This document shows, one piece after another, positions 11,915-19,691 of a stretch of 23,543 nucleotides of DNA; position 1 is the first letter of the stretch; every line of letters starts with the position of its first letter. The notes beneath the pieces are model-generated. The model did no database searches. It saw nothing but the letters and a program-made list of their open reading frames with translations, and was not told the origin of the DNA. Both the position numbers and the translations under genes were made by a program. The stretch lies in assembly GCA_902494625.1 (NCBI GenBank), contig CABUUB010000026.1, forward strand, positions 1-23,543, given 5' to 3'. Source of the DNA: an uncultured Collinsella sp. GTDB taxonomy: Bacteria; Actinomycetota; Coriobacteriia; Coriobacteriales; Coriobacteriaceae.

Positions 11915-12982
11915 ATGGCGCTTCCCATGGTTTATGGCGGTCCCGGACGATATGTTCAGGGGCCGGGTGAGCTCTCGCGTCAGGGCAGGTATTTGTCATG
12001 GTTGGGCTGCGCTGCCTATGTCTTGTTTGACCAGGGCACCGAGGATCGGCTGTGCAGGCAGATCGTCGATGGATTTCTGGATGAAGATCTAAGCGAGCCG
12101 TTCTTTAAGATCTATAACGGTCCGTGTACGGAAGATGCCGTTGTCGAAATGGCCAAGGAAGCCCGGGCCGAGTATTGCGACATGGTGGTGGGCATTGGCG
12201 GCGGCAAGATGCTCGATATCGCCAAGGCCGTTGCGTTTTATGCCGAGTTGCCGTTGTGCGTATGTCCCACGGCGGCGTCGATGGACGGTCCGTGCAGCGC
12301 GATTTCGGTGCTGTATCACGAGGATGGGTCGTTCGACCGCTACCTGATGCTCGAGAAGAATCCAGACTTGGTCGTGGTCGATACCAACGTGGTCGCGGCG
12401 GCCCCGCTGCGTATGACGGTCGCTGGTATGGGCGATGCGCTGGCAACGTATTTCGAGGCGCGTTCGTGCGCCGCGGCGCACGGCGCCAACGAGCACGGTG
12501 GCGCGCCGGGACACTTGGCCTTGGTTGCGGCTCGTGCCTGCTATGACACACTCATGGAGTGCGGCGTCGCTGCCAAGCGCGATCTCAAAAAGGGCCGTAC
12601 ATCGCCAGCGGTTGAGCGCCTGATCGAGTGCAATATTCTGCTCTCGGGTGTTGGCTTTGAGAGTGGTGGCCTAGCGCTTGCCCATGCCATAGCCAACGGG
12701 TTGACGATCCTGCCCGAGTGCAAGGCCATGCATGGTGAGGCCGTGGCATTTGGCCTAGTGGTGCAGCTGCGCCTGGAGCGTGCGCCCGAGCTTAATCAGG
12801 TGCTCGAGTTTTGCCAGCGCGTCGGTCTGCCGACGACGCTCGAGGAGCTGGGCCTTGACGAGATTTCCGATGCCGATTTGCAGAGTGTTGCAGATGCGGC
12901 CTTTAGAAACGAACGCAATATGGCTAACGAACAGGCCAAGGTGACCAGACAAAAGCTCGTGCAGCTCATGCGCGAGGCATAG
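11915..12982 (+). CDS. Second GldA-like dehydrogenase, 355 aa
   Basis: A close relative of the preceding glycerol dehydrogenase. It keeps the nucleotide motif IGGGKMLDIAKAVA (94-107) and all three zinc ligands: D174 (AGMGDALATYFEA), H257 (LAHAIANGLT) and H273 (MHGEAVAFG). The substrate loop changes from STDAPCS to SMDGPCS with D124 kept. The N-terminus diverges strongly (LPMVYGGPGRYVQGPGELSR). The substrate may therefore be glycerol, another vicinal diol or a hydroxyketone. The ribosome-binding site (GAAAGGG) is about 14 bases from the ATG, so expression may be modest. Tandem duplication followed by divergence is the simplest origin. Confidence 0.87.
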   Translation: MALPMVYGGPGRYVQGPGELSRQGRYLSWLGCAAYVLFDQGTEDRLCRQIVDGFLDEDLSEPFFKIYNGPCTEDAVVEMAKEARAEYCDMVVGIGGGKMLDIAKAVAFYAELPLCVCPTAASMDGPCSAISVLYHEDGSFDRYLMLEKNPDLVVVDTNVVAAAPLRMTVAGMGDALATYFEARSCAAAHGANEHGGAPGHLALVAARACYDTLMECGVAAKRDLKKGRTSPAVERLIECNILLSGVGFESGGLALAHAIANGLTILPECKAMHGEAVAFGLVVQLRLERAPELNQVLEFCQRVGLPTTLEELGLDEISDADLQSVADAAFRNERNMANEQAKVTRQKLVQLMREA

Positions 12983-13132
12983 CTAGGCGCTTGATCGACC
13001 TTGTGCAATCGAGGCGGCGATAGGCATAGGCTATTTGCCTCAAAGGTGCGCCGCGTGTAATTTGCCCGAGGCGTGGGCCGATAGCGTATCATTATCTCTT
13101 GCTTGTTTGCACTGCTCAGGGAGGGGCCGCGC

Positions 13133-14386
13133 ATGGCGCAGGAACACGATCTGTTTGATGACATTATCGAGATCAGCAAGGGTTTCGACTTTCTTAAAAA
13201 CCCGCTTGGCGGCGTGACCGATGCACTCGATCCGTCGGCGCCGCAGTGGAATCCTGCCGACTACAAGGAGCGCCCGCGCGGCAACACCATTCCGTGCTTG
13301 ACCTGCAAAAACGAAAAGAGCGGTTGCACCGCGTGCATGGACGTGTGCCCGGTTAACGCTATCGAGGTCGAGGAAGACGCCATCGAGATCCTCGACTCCT
13401 GTCGCAAGTGCGGCCTGTGCGCCGCTGCCTGTCCGACCGAGGCGATCATCTCGCCGCGCCTGGCGCCTAAAAACCTGTATGACGATATCGTCTCCGCTGC
13501 TACGAGCCACGAGACCGCCTACGTCACCTGCACACGCGCCCTCAAGCGCATGCCGCGCGAAAACGAGGTCGTCGTTGCCTGCGTGGGCGATATTACGGCC
13601 GAGACCTGGTTCTCGGTACTGGCGGACTATCCCAACGTGAGCGTCTACCTGCCACTGGGCGTGTGCGATAAGTGCCGCAACACCGGTGGCGAGGACATTC
13701 TGGGCGAGGCCATTGCTACCGCCGAGGAGTGGGCGGGTACGGGCATGGGCCTGGAGGTCGACCCCAAGAGCCTCAAATGCCATAAGCGCCGCGAGTACGA
13801 GCGCAAGGAGTACATGGATAAGATTGCCCGCACCACGGGCCTGACGGTGACCAAGCTCAATCCGGCGACGGCGGCGCTGGCCTCGGTGACGCAGAAGTTG
13901 AAGGCTCATCGTCACCAGATCACGCAGCTCGAGCGCACGCTCAACACCATGTGCGGCACCACGACGACCAAGCGTCGCCGTTCGCTCACGCACGGGCGGC
14001 AGCTGGTGCTCTCGACGCTGCAGAACCACCCCGAGCTTGCCCAGAATATGCAGGTGAGCACACCGGAATGCGATTTTGACAAGTGCACGTCGTGCGGCGA
14101 GTGCGTCAACGTGTGCCCCACGTTTGCCTGCGATTTGGTGGGAAGCGGTCGCTTTGCACTGGAGTCCACGTATTGCCTAGGTTGCGGAGCCTGCGTCAAG
14201 GTGTGCCCCGAGCATGCGCTCAAGCTGGTCGAGCACGATGCGTCCAATCTGGTCGTTGTCGACCCCGAGGCCGAGGAAAAGGCCGCTCAGAAGGCCAAGG
14301 CCCACGAAGAGGCCCAGAAGGCCAAGGCCGAGGCAAAGGCCAAGCTTGACAAGATGCTCGATCAGGTGGAGAAGCTCGCGGACTAG
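13133..14386 (+). CDS. Four-cluster [4Fe-4S] ferredoxin-like protein, 417 aa
   Basis: Two ferredoxin-type domains enclose a central region. The N-terminal pair of clusters is held by C55-C58-C65-C68-C72 (an irregular spacing) and CRKCGLCAAACP (90-101). The C-terminal pair is in CTSCGECVNVCP (318-329) and CLGCGACVKVCP (348-359). The centre (130-300) has further cysteines (133, 150, 178, 181) around VVACVGDI and GVCDKC, possibly a third metal or thiol site. The last 45 residues are a charged Ala/Lys/Glu helix. It should be a cytoplasmic electron carrier or a subunit of a larger oxidoreductase, but no partner is adjacent. ATG at 13133 was chosen for the AGGGAGGGG site before it; the frame is open to 13103. 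Confidence 0.85.
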   Translation: MAQEHDLFDDIIEISKGFDFLKNPLGGVTDALDPSAPQWNPADYKERPRGNTIPCLTCKNEKSGCTACMDVCPVNAIEVEEDAIEILDSCRKCGLCAAACPTEAIISPRLAPKNLYDDIVSAATSHETAYVTCTRALKRMPRENEVVVACVGDITAETWFSVLADYPNVSVYLPLGVCDKCRNTGGEDILGEAIATAEEWAGTGMGLEVDPKSLKCHKRREYERKEYMDKIARTTGLTVTKLNPATAALASVTQKLKAHRHQITQLERTLNTMCGTTTTKRRRSLTHGRQLVLSTLQNHPELAQNMQVSTPECDFDKCTSCGECVNVCPTFACDLVGSGRFALESTYCLGCGACVKVCPEHALKLVEHDASNLVVVDPEAEEKAAQKAKAHEEAQKAKAEAKAKLDKMLDQVEKLAD

Positions 14387-14413
14387 TCAGCGAGCTCTAT
14401 CTCTGCTTCATTT

Positions 14414-14463
14414 GCGCCGCCGCGGTGTCCGGATTCGCCCGGATGCTGCGGCGGCGCTATACT
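14414..14463 (+). promoter_or_regulatory. Long GC hairpin abutting the ychF -10 box
   Basis: GCGCCGCCGC (14414-14423) pairs with GCGGCGGCGC (14448-14457), with a smaller inner stem (TCCGG/CCGGA). TATACT follows at once (14458-14463). There is no T run. The element may end the upstream transcript poorly or act on the promoter of ychF; no good -35 is seen. Confidence 0.45.
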
Positions 14464-14500
14464 TATACGGTTTGAAGTACCTGTACCAAAAGGAGCTGTC

Positions 14501-15577
14501 GTGTCCCTTTCCATCGGTATCGTGGGCCTGCCCAACGTGGGCAAGTCGACGCTGTTCACCGCGCTTACCAAAAAGACTGGCCTTGCCGCCAACTACCCGT
14601 TTGCCACGATCGACCCCAACGTGGGTATCGTCGACGTGCCCGATAGCCGCTTGCAAAAGCTTGCCGACATCGTTAACCCGGGTCGTATTGTGCCGGCGAC
14701 GGTCGAGTTTGTCGACATCGCAGGTCTGGTGAAGGGCGCTAACGAGGGCGAGGGCCTGGGCAACCAGTTCCTGGCCAACATTCGCGAGACCGACGCCATC
14801 TGCGAGGTCGTGCGCTACTTTAAGGACCCCAACGTCATGCGTGAGGTGGGCCGCACGGGCGAGTTCGTCGATCCCGCCGGCGATGCCGACACCATCATGA
14901 CCGAGCTCATCCTGGCCGACATGGGCACGCTCGAGAAGCAGCTGCCCAAGCTCGAGAAGGAGGCCAAGCGCGACAAGGAGCTCATGCCCAAGTTCGAGGT
15001 GGCCAAGCGCCTGCTTGCCTGGCTCAACGAGGGCAAGCGCGCCGCATCCATGGAGATGACCGACGAGGAGCGTGCTGCCGCCAAGGGTCTGTTCCTGCTC
15101 ACCATGAAGCCCATCCTGTATGTGGCCAACGTGGACGAGGATATGCTCAACGAGGACCTGGCGCCCATCGATGGTGTCAAGCCGCTGCCCATCTGCGCCA
15201 AGATCGAGGCCGAGCTTTCCGAGCTCGATCCCGAGGACGCCGCCGACTACCTGGAGAGCCTGGGCCTGGAGCAGCCCGGTCTGGACGTGCTCGCGCAGGC
15301 GGCCTATAAGCTGCTCGGCCTGCAGTCGTTCTTTACGGCCGGCGAGATGGAGGTCAAGGCCTGGACGGTTCGTCAGGGCGCGACCGCCCCGCAGGCCGCC
15401 GGCGTCATCCACACCGATTTTGAACGCGGCTTTATTAAGGCCGAGGTTATTGGCTACGACGATTACATCGAGCTCGGCGGCGAGCAGGGCGCCAAGGCCG
15501 CCGGCAAGCTGCGTATTGAGGGCAAGGACTATGTCATGGCCGATGGCGACGTCGTGCATTTCCGCTTTAACGTGTAA
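14501..15577 (+). CDS. ychF: Redox-responsive ATPase YchF, 358 aa
   Basis: YchF (OLA1 in eukaryotes) is an Obg-family P-loop protein that binds ribosomes and prefers ATP over GTP. The P-loop is GLPNVGKST (9-17), switch II is DIAGLVKGA, and the base-specificity motif is NVDE in LYVANVDED rather than NKxD, the hallmark of the ATP-using subfamily. A coiled-coil insertion precedes the C-terminal TGS domain (SFFTAGEMEVKAWTVR onward, ending in GDVVHFRFNV). The length is normal. The start is GTG at 14501 with AAGGAG six bases upstream. The protein is highly conserved and looks intact. Confidence 0.97.
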   Translation: MSLSIGIVGLPNVGKSTLFTALTKKTGLAANYPFATIDPNVGIVDVPDSRLQKLADIVNPGRIVPATVEFVDIAGLVKGANEGEGLGNQFLANIRETDAICEVVRYFKDPNVMREVGRTGEFVDPAGDADTIMTELILADMGTLEKQLPKLEKEAKRDKELMPKFEVAKRLLAWLNEGKRAASMEMTDEERAAAKGLFLLTMKPILYVANVDEDMLNEDLAPIDGVKPLPICAKIEAELSELDPEDAADYLESLGLEQPGLDVLAQAAYKLLGLQSFFTAGEMEVKAWTVRQGATAPQAAGVIHTDFERGFIKAEVIGYDDYIELGGEQGAKAAGKLRIEGKDYVMADGDVVHFRFNV

Positions 15578-15588
15578 GGACGACGCAT

Positions 15589-15972
15589 ATGTTTAAATAT
15601 GGCAAAAAAGCTGGCTACATGGGTATCGCGCTGCTCGTGCTTGCGGTGATTCCGCTGGTGGTCGCAGCGTGTGTTATCCCCAACATTGGTCCCGAGGTGG
15701 CAACGAAGTTTAACGCCGCCGGCGAGGTGACGCGCTGGGGCAAGAGCTATGAGCTGCTGGCGCTTCCGGTGCTCAACCTGCTGCTGAGCGTGGCGACGTA
15801 CTTTACGGCGGGACGCCAGGCAAAGAACAATGAGGACTCCGCTGTGATGGCACGTCTTGCGTGCGAGCGCTACCTGCGTAACGGCTGCATCACGGGCGTG
15901 TTCCTCAATGTAATCAACGTCTACTTTATGTATTCGGCGATTACCGGAACGGGCTTTGGTTTTGGTTTCTAG
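15589..15972 (+). CDS. DUF1648-like membrane protein, 127 aa
   Basis: Three hydrophobic helices are visible (about 8-30, 53-73 and 98-117). Between the first and second lies the DUF1648 signature: PNIGPEVATKFNAAGEVTRW (31-50). In SdpI-type immunity proteins this domain is joined to more helices; here it is short. The last residues are GFGFGF. The gene starts 11 bp after ychF with AAGGACG as its ribosome-binding site, so it is probably co-transcribed. The function is unknown, and a toxin-immunity role is only a family association. Confidence 0.82.
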   Translation: MFKYGKKAGYMGIALLVLAVIPLVVAACVIPNIGPEVATKFNAAGEVTRWGKSYELLALPVLNLLLSVATYFTAGRQAKNNEDSAVMARLACERYLRNGCITGVFLNVINVYFMYSAITGTGFGFGF

Positions 15973-15981
15973 CTTGTCCTT

Positions 15982-16371
15982 TTAGGCAACGAGCCTGCAC
16001 GCATATTCAATGGCTGCTGCGAGGCCGCCGCTCGATCGTGGTTTAAAGACCATGTCGGCGGCGGCCTCGTTTTCGTATCCGGCGCCCCGAAGGGCAAGCG
16101 CGATACCGGTTTCTAAAAGGAGCGGCAGGCCACGTTGGCTGGTTACGATTACGACAGCCTGATTGAGCGAGCAGCTGTGCGCGTGGCATTGGATGGCAAG
16201 TTCACCTTGCGCCGGGCAAGGGACCAGAACGGCGGCGACGCGACTTGATAGCAATGCAAATGCTGTGCGCTCATCGGGAGAAAGGCATTCTGCTTCAACG
16301 ACGACGAGCTTGGGCGGCGCGCTGTTTGTGCGAAGCGTGGCTCGGTACATGCTGACCGAAGAATCCGACAT
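15982..16371 (-). CDS. Unknown protein divergent from an HTH regulator, 129 aa
   Basis: I do not recognise a family. The product is mostly alpha/beta, with a hydrophobic strand PKLVVVEAECL, a core AVLVPCP and a helix GLPLLLETGIALALRGAGY. Its three or four cysteines (CLS, CPA, CHAHSCS) may matter. ATG at 16371 was chosen because CAGGAG lies six bases upstream; an in-frame TTG at 16395 has no such site and falls in the palindrome. It is convergent with the DUF1648 gene, 10 bp away. The shared palindrome suggests control by the divergent HTH protein. Confidence 0.65.
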   Translation of the reverse strand: MSDSSVSMYRATLRTNSAPPKLVVVEAECLSPDERTAFALLSSRVAAVLVPCPAQGELAIQCHAHSCSLNQAVVIVTSQRGLPLLLETGIALALRGAGYENEAAADMVFKPRSSGGLAAAIEYACRLVA

Positions 16372-16394
16372 AGAAAACTCCTGTGTATTCGGCA

Positions 16395-16418
16395 AAACGT
16401 AAACTATAGTTTACGTTT
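16395..16418. promoter_or_regulatory. Perfect 24-bp palindrome between divergent genes
   Basis: The half-site AAACGTAAACTA is followed at once by its exact complement. It lies 24 bp before the leftward ATG and 30 bp before the rightward ATG. Its centre reads ACTATAGT, giving a TATAGT -10-like box on both strands. It is a likely operator and shared promoter core for the unknown gene and the HTH gene. Confidence 0.75.
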
Positions 16419-16447
16419 ATGTTCGGCTCCATTTCAAACTCGGCTGC

Positions 16448-16666
16448 ATGGACGAACGTGCGAAACAGATTCTTGGCAGGCGGGTCGAAGAGACACGCAG
16501 GGACCTTGGTATCTCCAAGGTTGATTTTTGTGTGGCAACAGGAATCAGCCGACCCTACCTCGACCGAATCGAAGATGGGACGGCAAATTTCACGCTCAAG
16601 GTTCTATTTAAGATCGCGCCCGCACTCGGCATGACGGTGTCAGAGCTTCTCGAGGGTATCGAATAG
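16448..16666 (+). CDS. XRE-family HTH regulator, 72 aa
   Basis: A single helix-turn-helix domain: ILGRRVEETRRDLGISKVDF leads to CVATGISRPYLDRIEDGTAN (residues 28-47), followed by LKVLFKIAPALGMTVSELLE. There is no sensor domain. The ATG at 16448 has only a weak ribosome-binding site. It probably binds the palindrome upstream, regulating itself and the divergent gene. A longer frame beginning at 16419 is out of phase and is not coding-like. A toxin-antitoxin role is possible but the genes are divergent, which is not the usual order. Confidence 0.85.
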   Translation: MDERAKQILGRRVEETRRDLGISKVDFCVATGISRPYLDRIEDGTANFTLKVLFKIAPALGMTVSELLEGIE

Positions 16667-16675
16667 GGGATACCC
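16654..16675. terminator. Weak hairpin at the convergent HTH/asparaginase ends
   Basis: GGGTATC (16654-16660) pairs with GATACCC (16669-16675), overlapping the HTH stop codon. No T run follows on either strand, so the termination function is doubtful. Confidence 0.3.
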
Positions 16676-16688
16676 GTCGACAACTGAA

Positions 16689-17702
16689 TTACGCCATCGG
16701 GATGCGGTCGTGGTTGACTTGGCTGTAGAACAGGCGCTGAATCTCGGTCGCATCGCGTGACTGGCCGAGTGCCCACATGGTCTTGGCCACGAGCGTCTCG
16801 GTGGTCATGTCATCGCCGCGCAAAATACCCGGATGATCGGCGTAAGCACGGCCGACCTCATAAACGCCCAGATCGAGTCCCTCTTCGGGGACCTGCGTGG
16901 TCATGACGACGGTGCGGCCCGAATCGACCCAGCGGAAAATTGCCTCCTGGAATGACTCGCCGGACTCGCCAAATTCGGGAATACCGCCAATGCCAAAGGT
17001 CTCCAGAATCACGGCGTCGTAGCTATCGGCAAGGGCGTCGAGGATGCCCGGGTTTACGCCGGGCGTAAGCTTGAGTACAAATACGCGCGGGTCGATGCTG
17101 TCGTAGAAACGCACCGGGTTTTCGCCCCGATGCGTGCCGTGAAGCCCGTTGCGCACAATGCGGTCGTTCCGGATATAGGCGATGGGCGGATAGTTGACGC
17201 TAATGAATGCGTTAAAGCTCATGGTGCGCTGCTTGCGGGCGCGCGTGCCGGCAATGGCTACGCCGCCAAACACGATCGAGACGTCGTGCGAGTGCTCGTC
17301 GAGCGCATAGAGCAGGCTCTGGTACAGGTTGAGCTTGGCGTCGGTAAAGGGATTGCCCATGGGCTTTTGCGAGCCGGTGAGCACGATGGGCTTGGGGCTG
17401 TCCTGAATCAGGTAGGAAAGCGCTGCTGCGGTGTAGCTCATGGTGTCGGTGCCGTGCAGAATCACGAAGCCGTCGTGGTCGGCATAACCCTCGACAATGA
17501 CGTCGCGGATACGCATCCAGTCGCTCGGGCGCATGTTGGTGCTGTCGATGTTCATGGGCTGCACGACGTCGAGCTCGCAGAGCCCCGAGATCTCGGGGAC
17601 GCTCTGGGCGAGCTCCTCACCGGTCAGGGCGGGGGAGAGGCCGTTGCCGTCCTCGGTCGATGCGATGGTGCCGCCCGTGGCGATGAGAAGGATGCGCTTC
17701 AT
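16689..17702 (-). CDS. ansA: Type I (cytoplasmic) L-asparaginase, 337 aa
   Basis: It hydrolyses L-asparagine to aspartate and ammonia. Signature one, ATGGTIAST (8-16), carries the nucleophile T12. Signature two, LHGTDTMSY (82-90), carries the second threonine and aspartate (T85, D86). There is no signal peptide, and the length matches the cytoplasmic AnsA form (338 aa in Escherichia coli) rather than the secreted AnsB. The ATG at 17702 is preceded by ATAGGAAT; the open frame further upstream is not similar to the family. It is monocistronic, convergent with the HTH gene and divergent from guaA. An inverted repeat lies between its start and guaA. Confidence 0.95.
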   Translation of the reverse strand: MKRILLIATGGTIASTEDGNGLSPALTGEELAQSVPEISGLCELDVVQPMNIDSTNMRPSDWMRIRDVIVEGYADHDGFVILHGTDTMSYTAAALSYLIQDSPKPIVLTGSQKPMGNPFTDAKLNLYQSLLYALDEHSHDVSIVFGGVAIAGTRARKQRTMSFNAFISVNYPPIAYIRNDRIVRNGLHGTHRGENPVRFYDSIDPRVFVLKLTPGVNPGILDALADSYDAVILETFGIGGIPEFGESGESFQEAIFRWVDSGRTVVMTTQVPEEGLDLGVYEVGRAYADHPGILRGDDMTTETLVAKTMWALGQSRDATEIQRLFYSQVNHDRIPMA

Positions 17703-17776
17703 GCTGGTATTCCTATCGTATTTGCCGCCGCAGAGGCGGAGTCGTTCGGCAGTATTGTGGCACAGGGCGTCCAATG

Positions 17777-17809
17777 TTCAAACGTATTACATCATCTGTA
17801 ACGTTTGAA
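17777..17809. promoter_or_regulatory. Inverted repeat in the ansA-guaA intergenic region
   Basis: TTCAAACGT (17777-17785) and ACGTTTGAA (17801-17809) are perfect 9-bp arms. The match extends inward (TTACA/TGTAA) if a two-base bulge is allowed. It lies 75 bp upstream of ansA. It is a candidate operator or leader hairpin. Confidence 0.4.
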
Positions 17810-17969
17810 AACACTTCAATTGCCGTCAAATAGGGGCCCAGGTCGTGCGTTTGCCGTGCGCTGATGGCCGCGAGGGGCGAGAAACCCCATATAACGTGTA
17901 CACTATGGAGGTTATTTTCGTTCATTCACGCGGGTGGGCACCGGCTCCCCGCCAACAAGAGGGGGAACC

Positions 17970-19568
17970 ATGGATCAAAAGGCTTCCGCAAAGGTCCTCG
18001 TACTCGACTTTGGTGCGCAGTACGGTCAGCTCATTGCCCGTCGCGTCCGCGACCTCAACGTGTATTCCGAGATTGTCCCCTGCGACATCTCGGCCGACGA
18101 GATTCGCGATATGAACGCCTCCGCGCTCATCCTTTCCGGCGGCCCGGCCTCCGTGTATGCCGAGGACGCTCCGTCTATCGACCCCGCCATCTTTGACCTG
18201 GGCCTTCCCGTCCTGGGCTTCTGCTACGGTCATCAGATCACGGCCGTGACGCTCGGCGGCAAGGTCGGCCACTCCGAGGTGGGCGAGTACGGCCGCGCCA
18301 CCATCACGCGCACGGCCGGCGCCAAGCTCTTTAACTCCACGCCCATGGAGCAGACTGTGTGGATGAGCCATCGCGACGCCGTTTCCGAGGTGCCCGAGGG
18401 CTTTACCGTTACCGCCAGCACCGACGTGTGCCCGGTCGCTGCGATGGAGTGCGTTGAGCGCAAGATTTTCACCACTCAGTTCCACCCCGAGGTCAAGCAT
18501 TCCGAGTATGGTCAGCAGCTGCTGAGCAACTTCCTGTTTGAGATCTGCGGCCTGGAGCCCAACTGGAGCATGGACAACCTGGTCGAGACCATGACGGCCG
18601 AGTTCCGCGAGAAGGTCGGCAACGACCGCGTGATTCTGGCCCTGTCCGGCGGCGTCGACTCCTCCGTCGTGGCTGCGCTGGGTGCTCGTGCCGTAGGTAA
18701 GCAGATGACCTGCGTGTTCATCAACCACGGCCTGCTGCGCAAGGGCGAGCCCGAGCAGGTGGAGGAGGTCTTCACCAAGCAGTTTGACGTCGACTTTATC
18801 CACGTCCACGCCGAGGACCGTTATGCCGAGCTTCTGGCCGGCGTGACCGAGCCCGAGGAGAAGCGCCGCATCATCGGTACGCAGTTCTGGAAAGAGTTCT
18901 TTGCCGTGGCGCAGCAGCTCGAGACCGACGGCAAGCCGGTCAAGTACCTGGCTCAGGGCACCATCTACCCCGACATCATCGAGTCCGGCGCTCGCAAGAC
19001 GGGCGGTAAGACGGCCACCATCAAGAGCCATCACAACCTAATCCCGTTCCCCGAGGGCGTGCACTTCGACCTCATCGAGCCGCTCGATCATTTCTTTAAG
19101 GACGAGGTCCGCGCACTTGGTCTGGCGCTCGGCCTGCCGGGTCATATCGTGTTCCGCCAGCCTTTCCCGGGCCCGGGTCTGGCCATCCGCATCATCGGCG
19201 CGGTCGACAAGGAGAAGCTCGAGATCCTCAAGAACGCCGACGCTATTGTGCGCGAGGAGCTGGATGCTTACAACCAGCGTCTGTTTGAGCAGACCGGCGA
19301 GCGCAACTCCGAGCACAGCTGCTGGCAGTATTTCGCGGTCCTGCCCGACATTAAGTCCGTCGGCGTTATGGGCGACGAGCGCACTTATCAGCGCCCGATC
19401 ATCCTGCGTGCCGTCGAGTCCAGCGATGCCATGACCGCCGACTGGGCCAAGCTGCCCTACGACGTGCTGGCCCGCATTTCCGGCCGCATCGTTGCCGAGG
19501 TTCCCGGCGCCAACCGCGTGTGCTACGACATCACGTCCAAGCCGCCCGCGACCATCGAGTGGGAGTAA
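17970..19568 (+). CDS. guaA: GMP synthetase (glutamine-hydrolysing), 532 aa
   Basis: GuaA converts XMP to GMP with ATP and glutamine, the last step of guanine nucleotide synthesis. The N-terminal class I amidotransferase has the triad C85 (GFCYGHQ), H172 and E174 (FHPEV). The ATP pyrophosphatase domain has SGGVDSS (226-232), and the C-terminal dimerisation domain ends in KPPATIEWE as is universal in the family. The length is normal. ATG at 17970 follows AGAGGGGG. The 260-bp upstream region has small GC hairpins (for example GGGG/CCCC at 17874-17888) but no recognisable purine riboswitch. It is monocistronic, ended by a strong terminator. Confidence 0.98.
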   Translation: MDQKASAKVLVLDFGAQYGQLIARRVRDLNVYSEIVPCDISADEIRDMNASALILSGGPASVYAEDAPSIDPAIFDLGLPVLGFCYGHQITAVTLGGKVGHSEVGEYGRATITRTAGAKLFNSTPMEQTVWMSHRDAVSEVPEGFTVTASTDVCPVAAMECVERKIFTTQFHPEVKHSEYGQQLLSNFLFEICGLEPNWSMDNLVETMTAEFREKVGNDRVILALSGGVDSSVVAALGARAVGKQMTCVFINHGLLRKGEPEQVEEVFTKQFDVDFIHVHAEDRYAELLAGVTEPEEKRRIIGTQFWKEFFAVAQQLETDGKPVKYLAQGTIYPDIIESGARKTGGKTATIKSHHNLIPFPEGVHFDLIEPLDHFFKDEVRALGLALGLPGHIVFRQPFPGPGLAIRIIGAVDKEKLEILKNADAIVREELDAYNQRLFEQTGERNSEHSCWQYFAVLPDIKSVGVMGDERTYQRPIILRAVESSDAMTADWAKLPYDVLARISGRIVAEVPGANRVCYDITSKPPATIEWE

Positions 19569-19586
19569 ACGATATTCGTTGATTTC

Positions 19587-19628
19587 AAGCCTCTGACCTG
19601 CGAAAACAGGTCGGGGGCTTCTTATTTT
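19587..19628 (+). terminator. Terminator after guaA
   Basis: A 14-bp stem with two G-T pairs (19587-19600 with 19607-19620) and a 6-nt loop CGAAAA is followed by CTTATTTT. Confidence 0.9.
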
Positions 19629-19649
19629 GCAACCTCTGTGCAACCTTTG
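19628..19649. repeat. Tandem 11-bp direct repeat
   Basis: TGCAACCTCTG is followed directly by TGCAACCTTTG, one mismatch apart, between the guaA terminator and the third REP-like hairpin. Confidence 0.5.
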
Positions 19650-19662
19650 CGGTTTCGCGCCC

Positions 19663-19691
19663 CGTGAACAGGGGACGTAGCACTGTTCACG
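19663..19691. repeat. REP-like hairpin 3
   Basis: CGTGAACAG (19663-19671) pairs perfectly with CTGTTCACG (19683-19691) around the 11-nt loop GGGACGTAGCA. The stem sequence differs completely from the other two hairpins, while the loop length, the loop start and the AG/CT closing pairs are the same. Confidence 0.7.

Noticed and set aside
17703..17969. A purine or other riboswitch in the guaA leader
   Set aside because: Only short GC hairpins are present; no conserved purine-riboswitch core or three-way junction could be drawn.
17922..19034. A long minus-strand frame opposite guaA
   Set aside because: guaA is intact and universal on the plus strand; the antisense frame is a composition effect.
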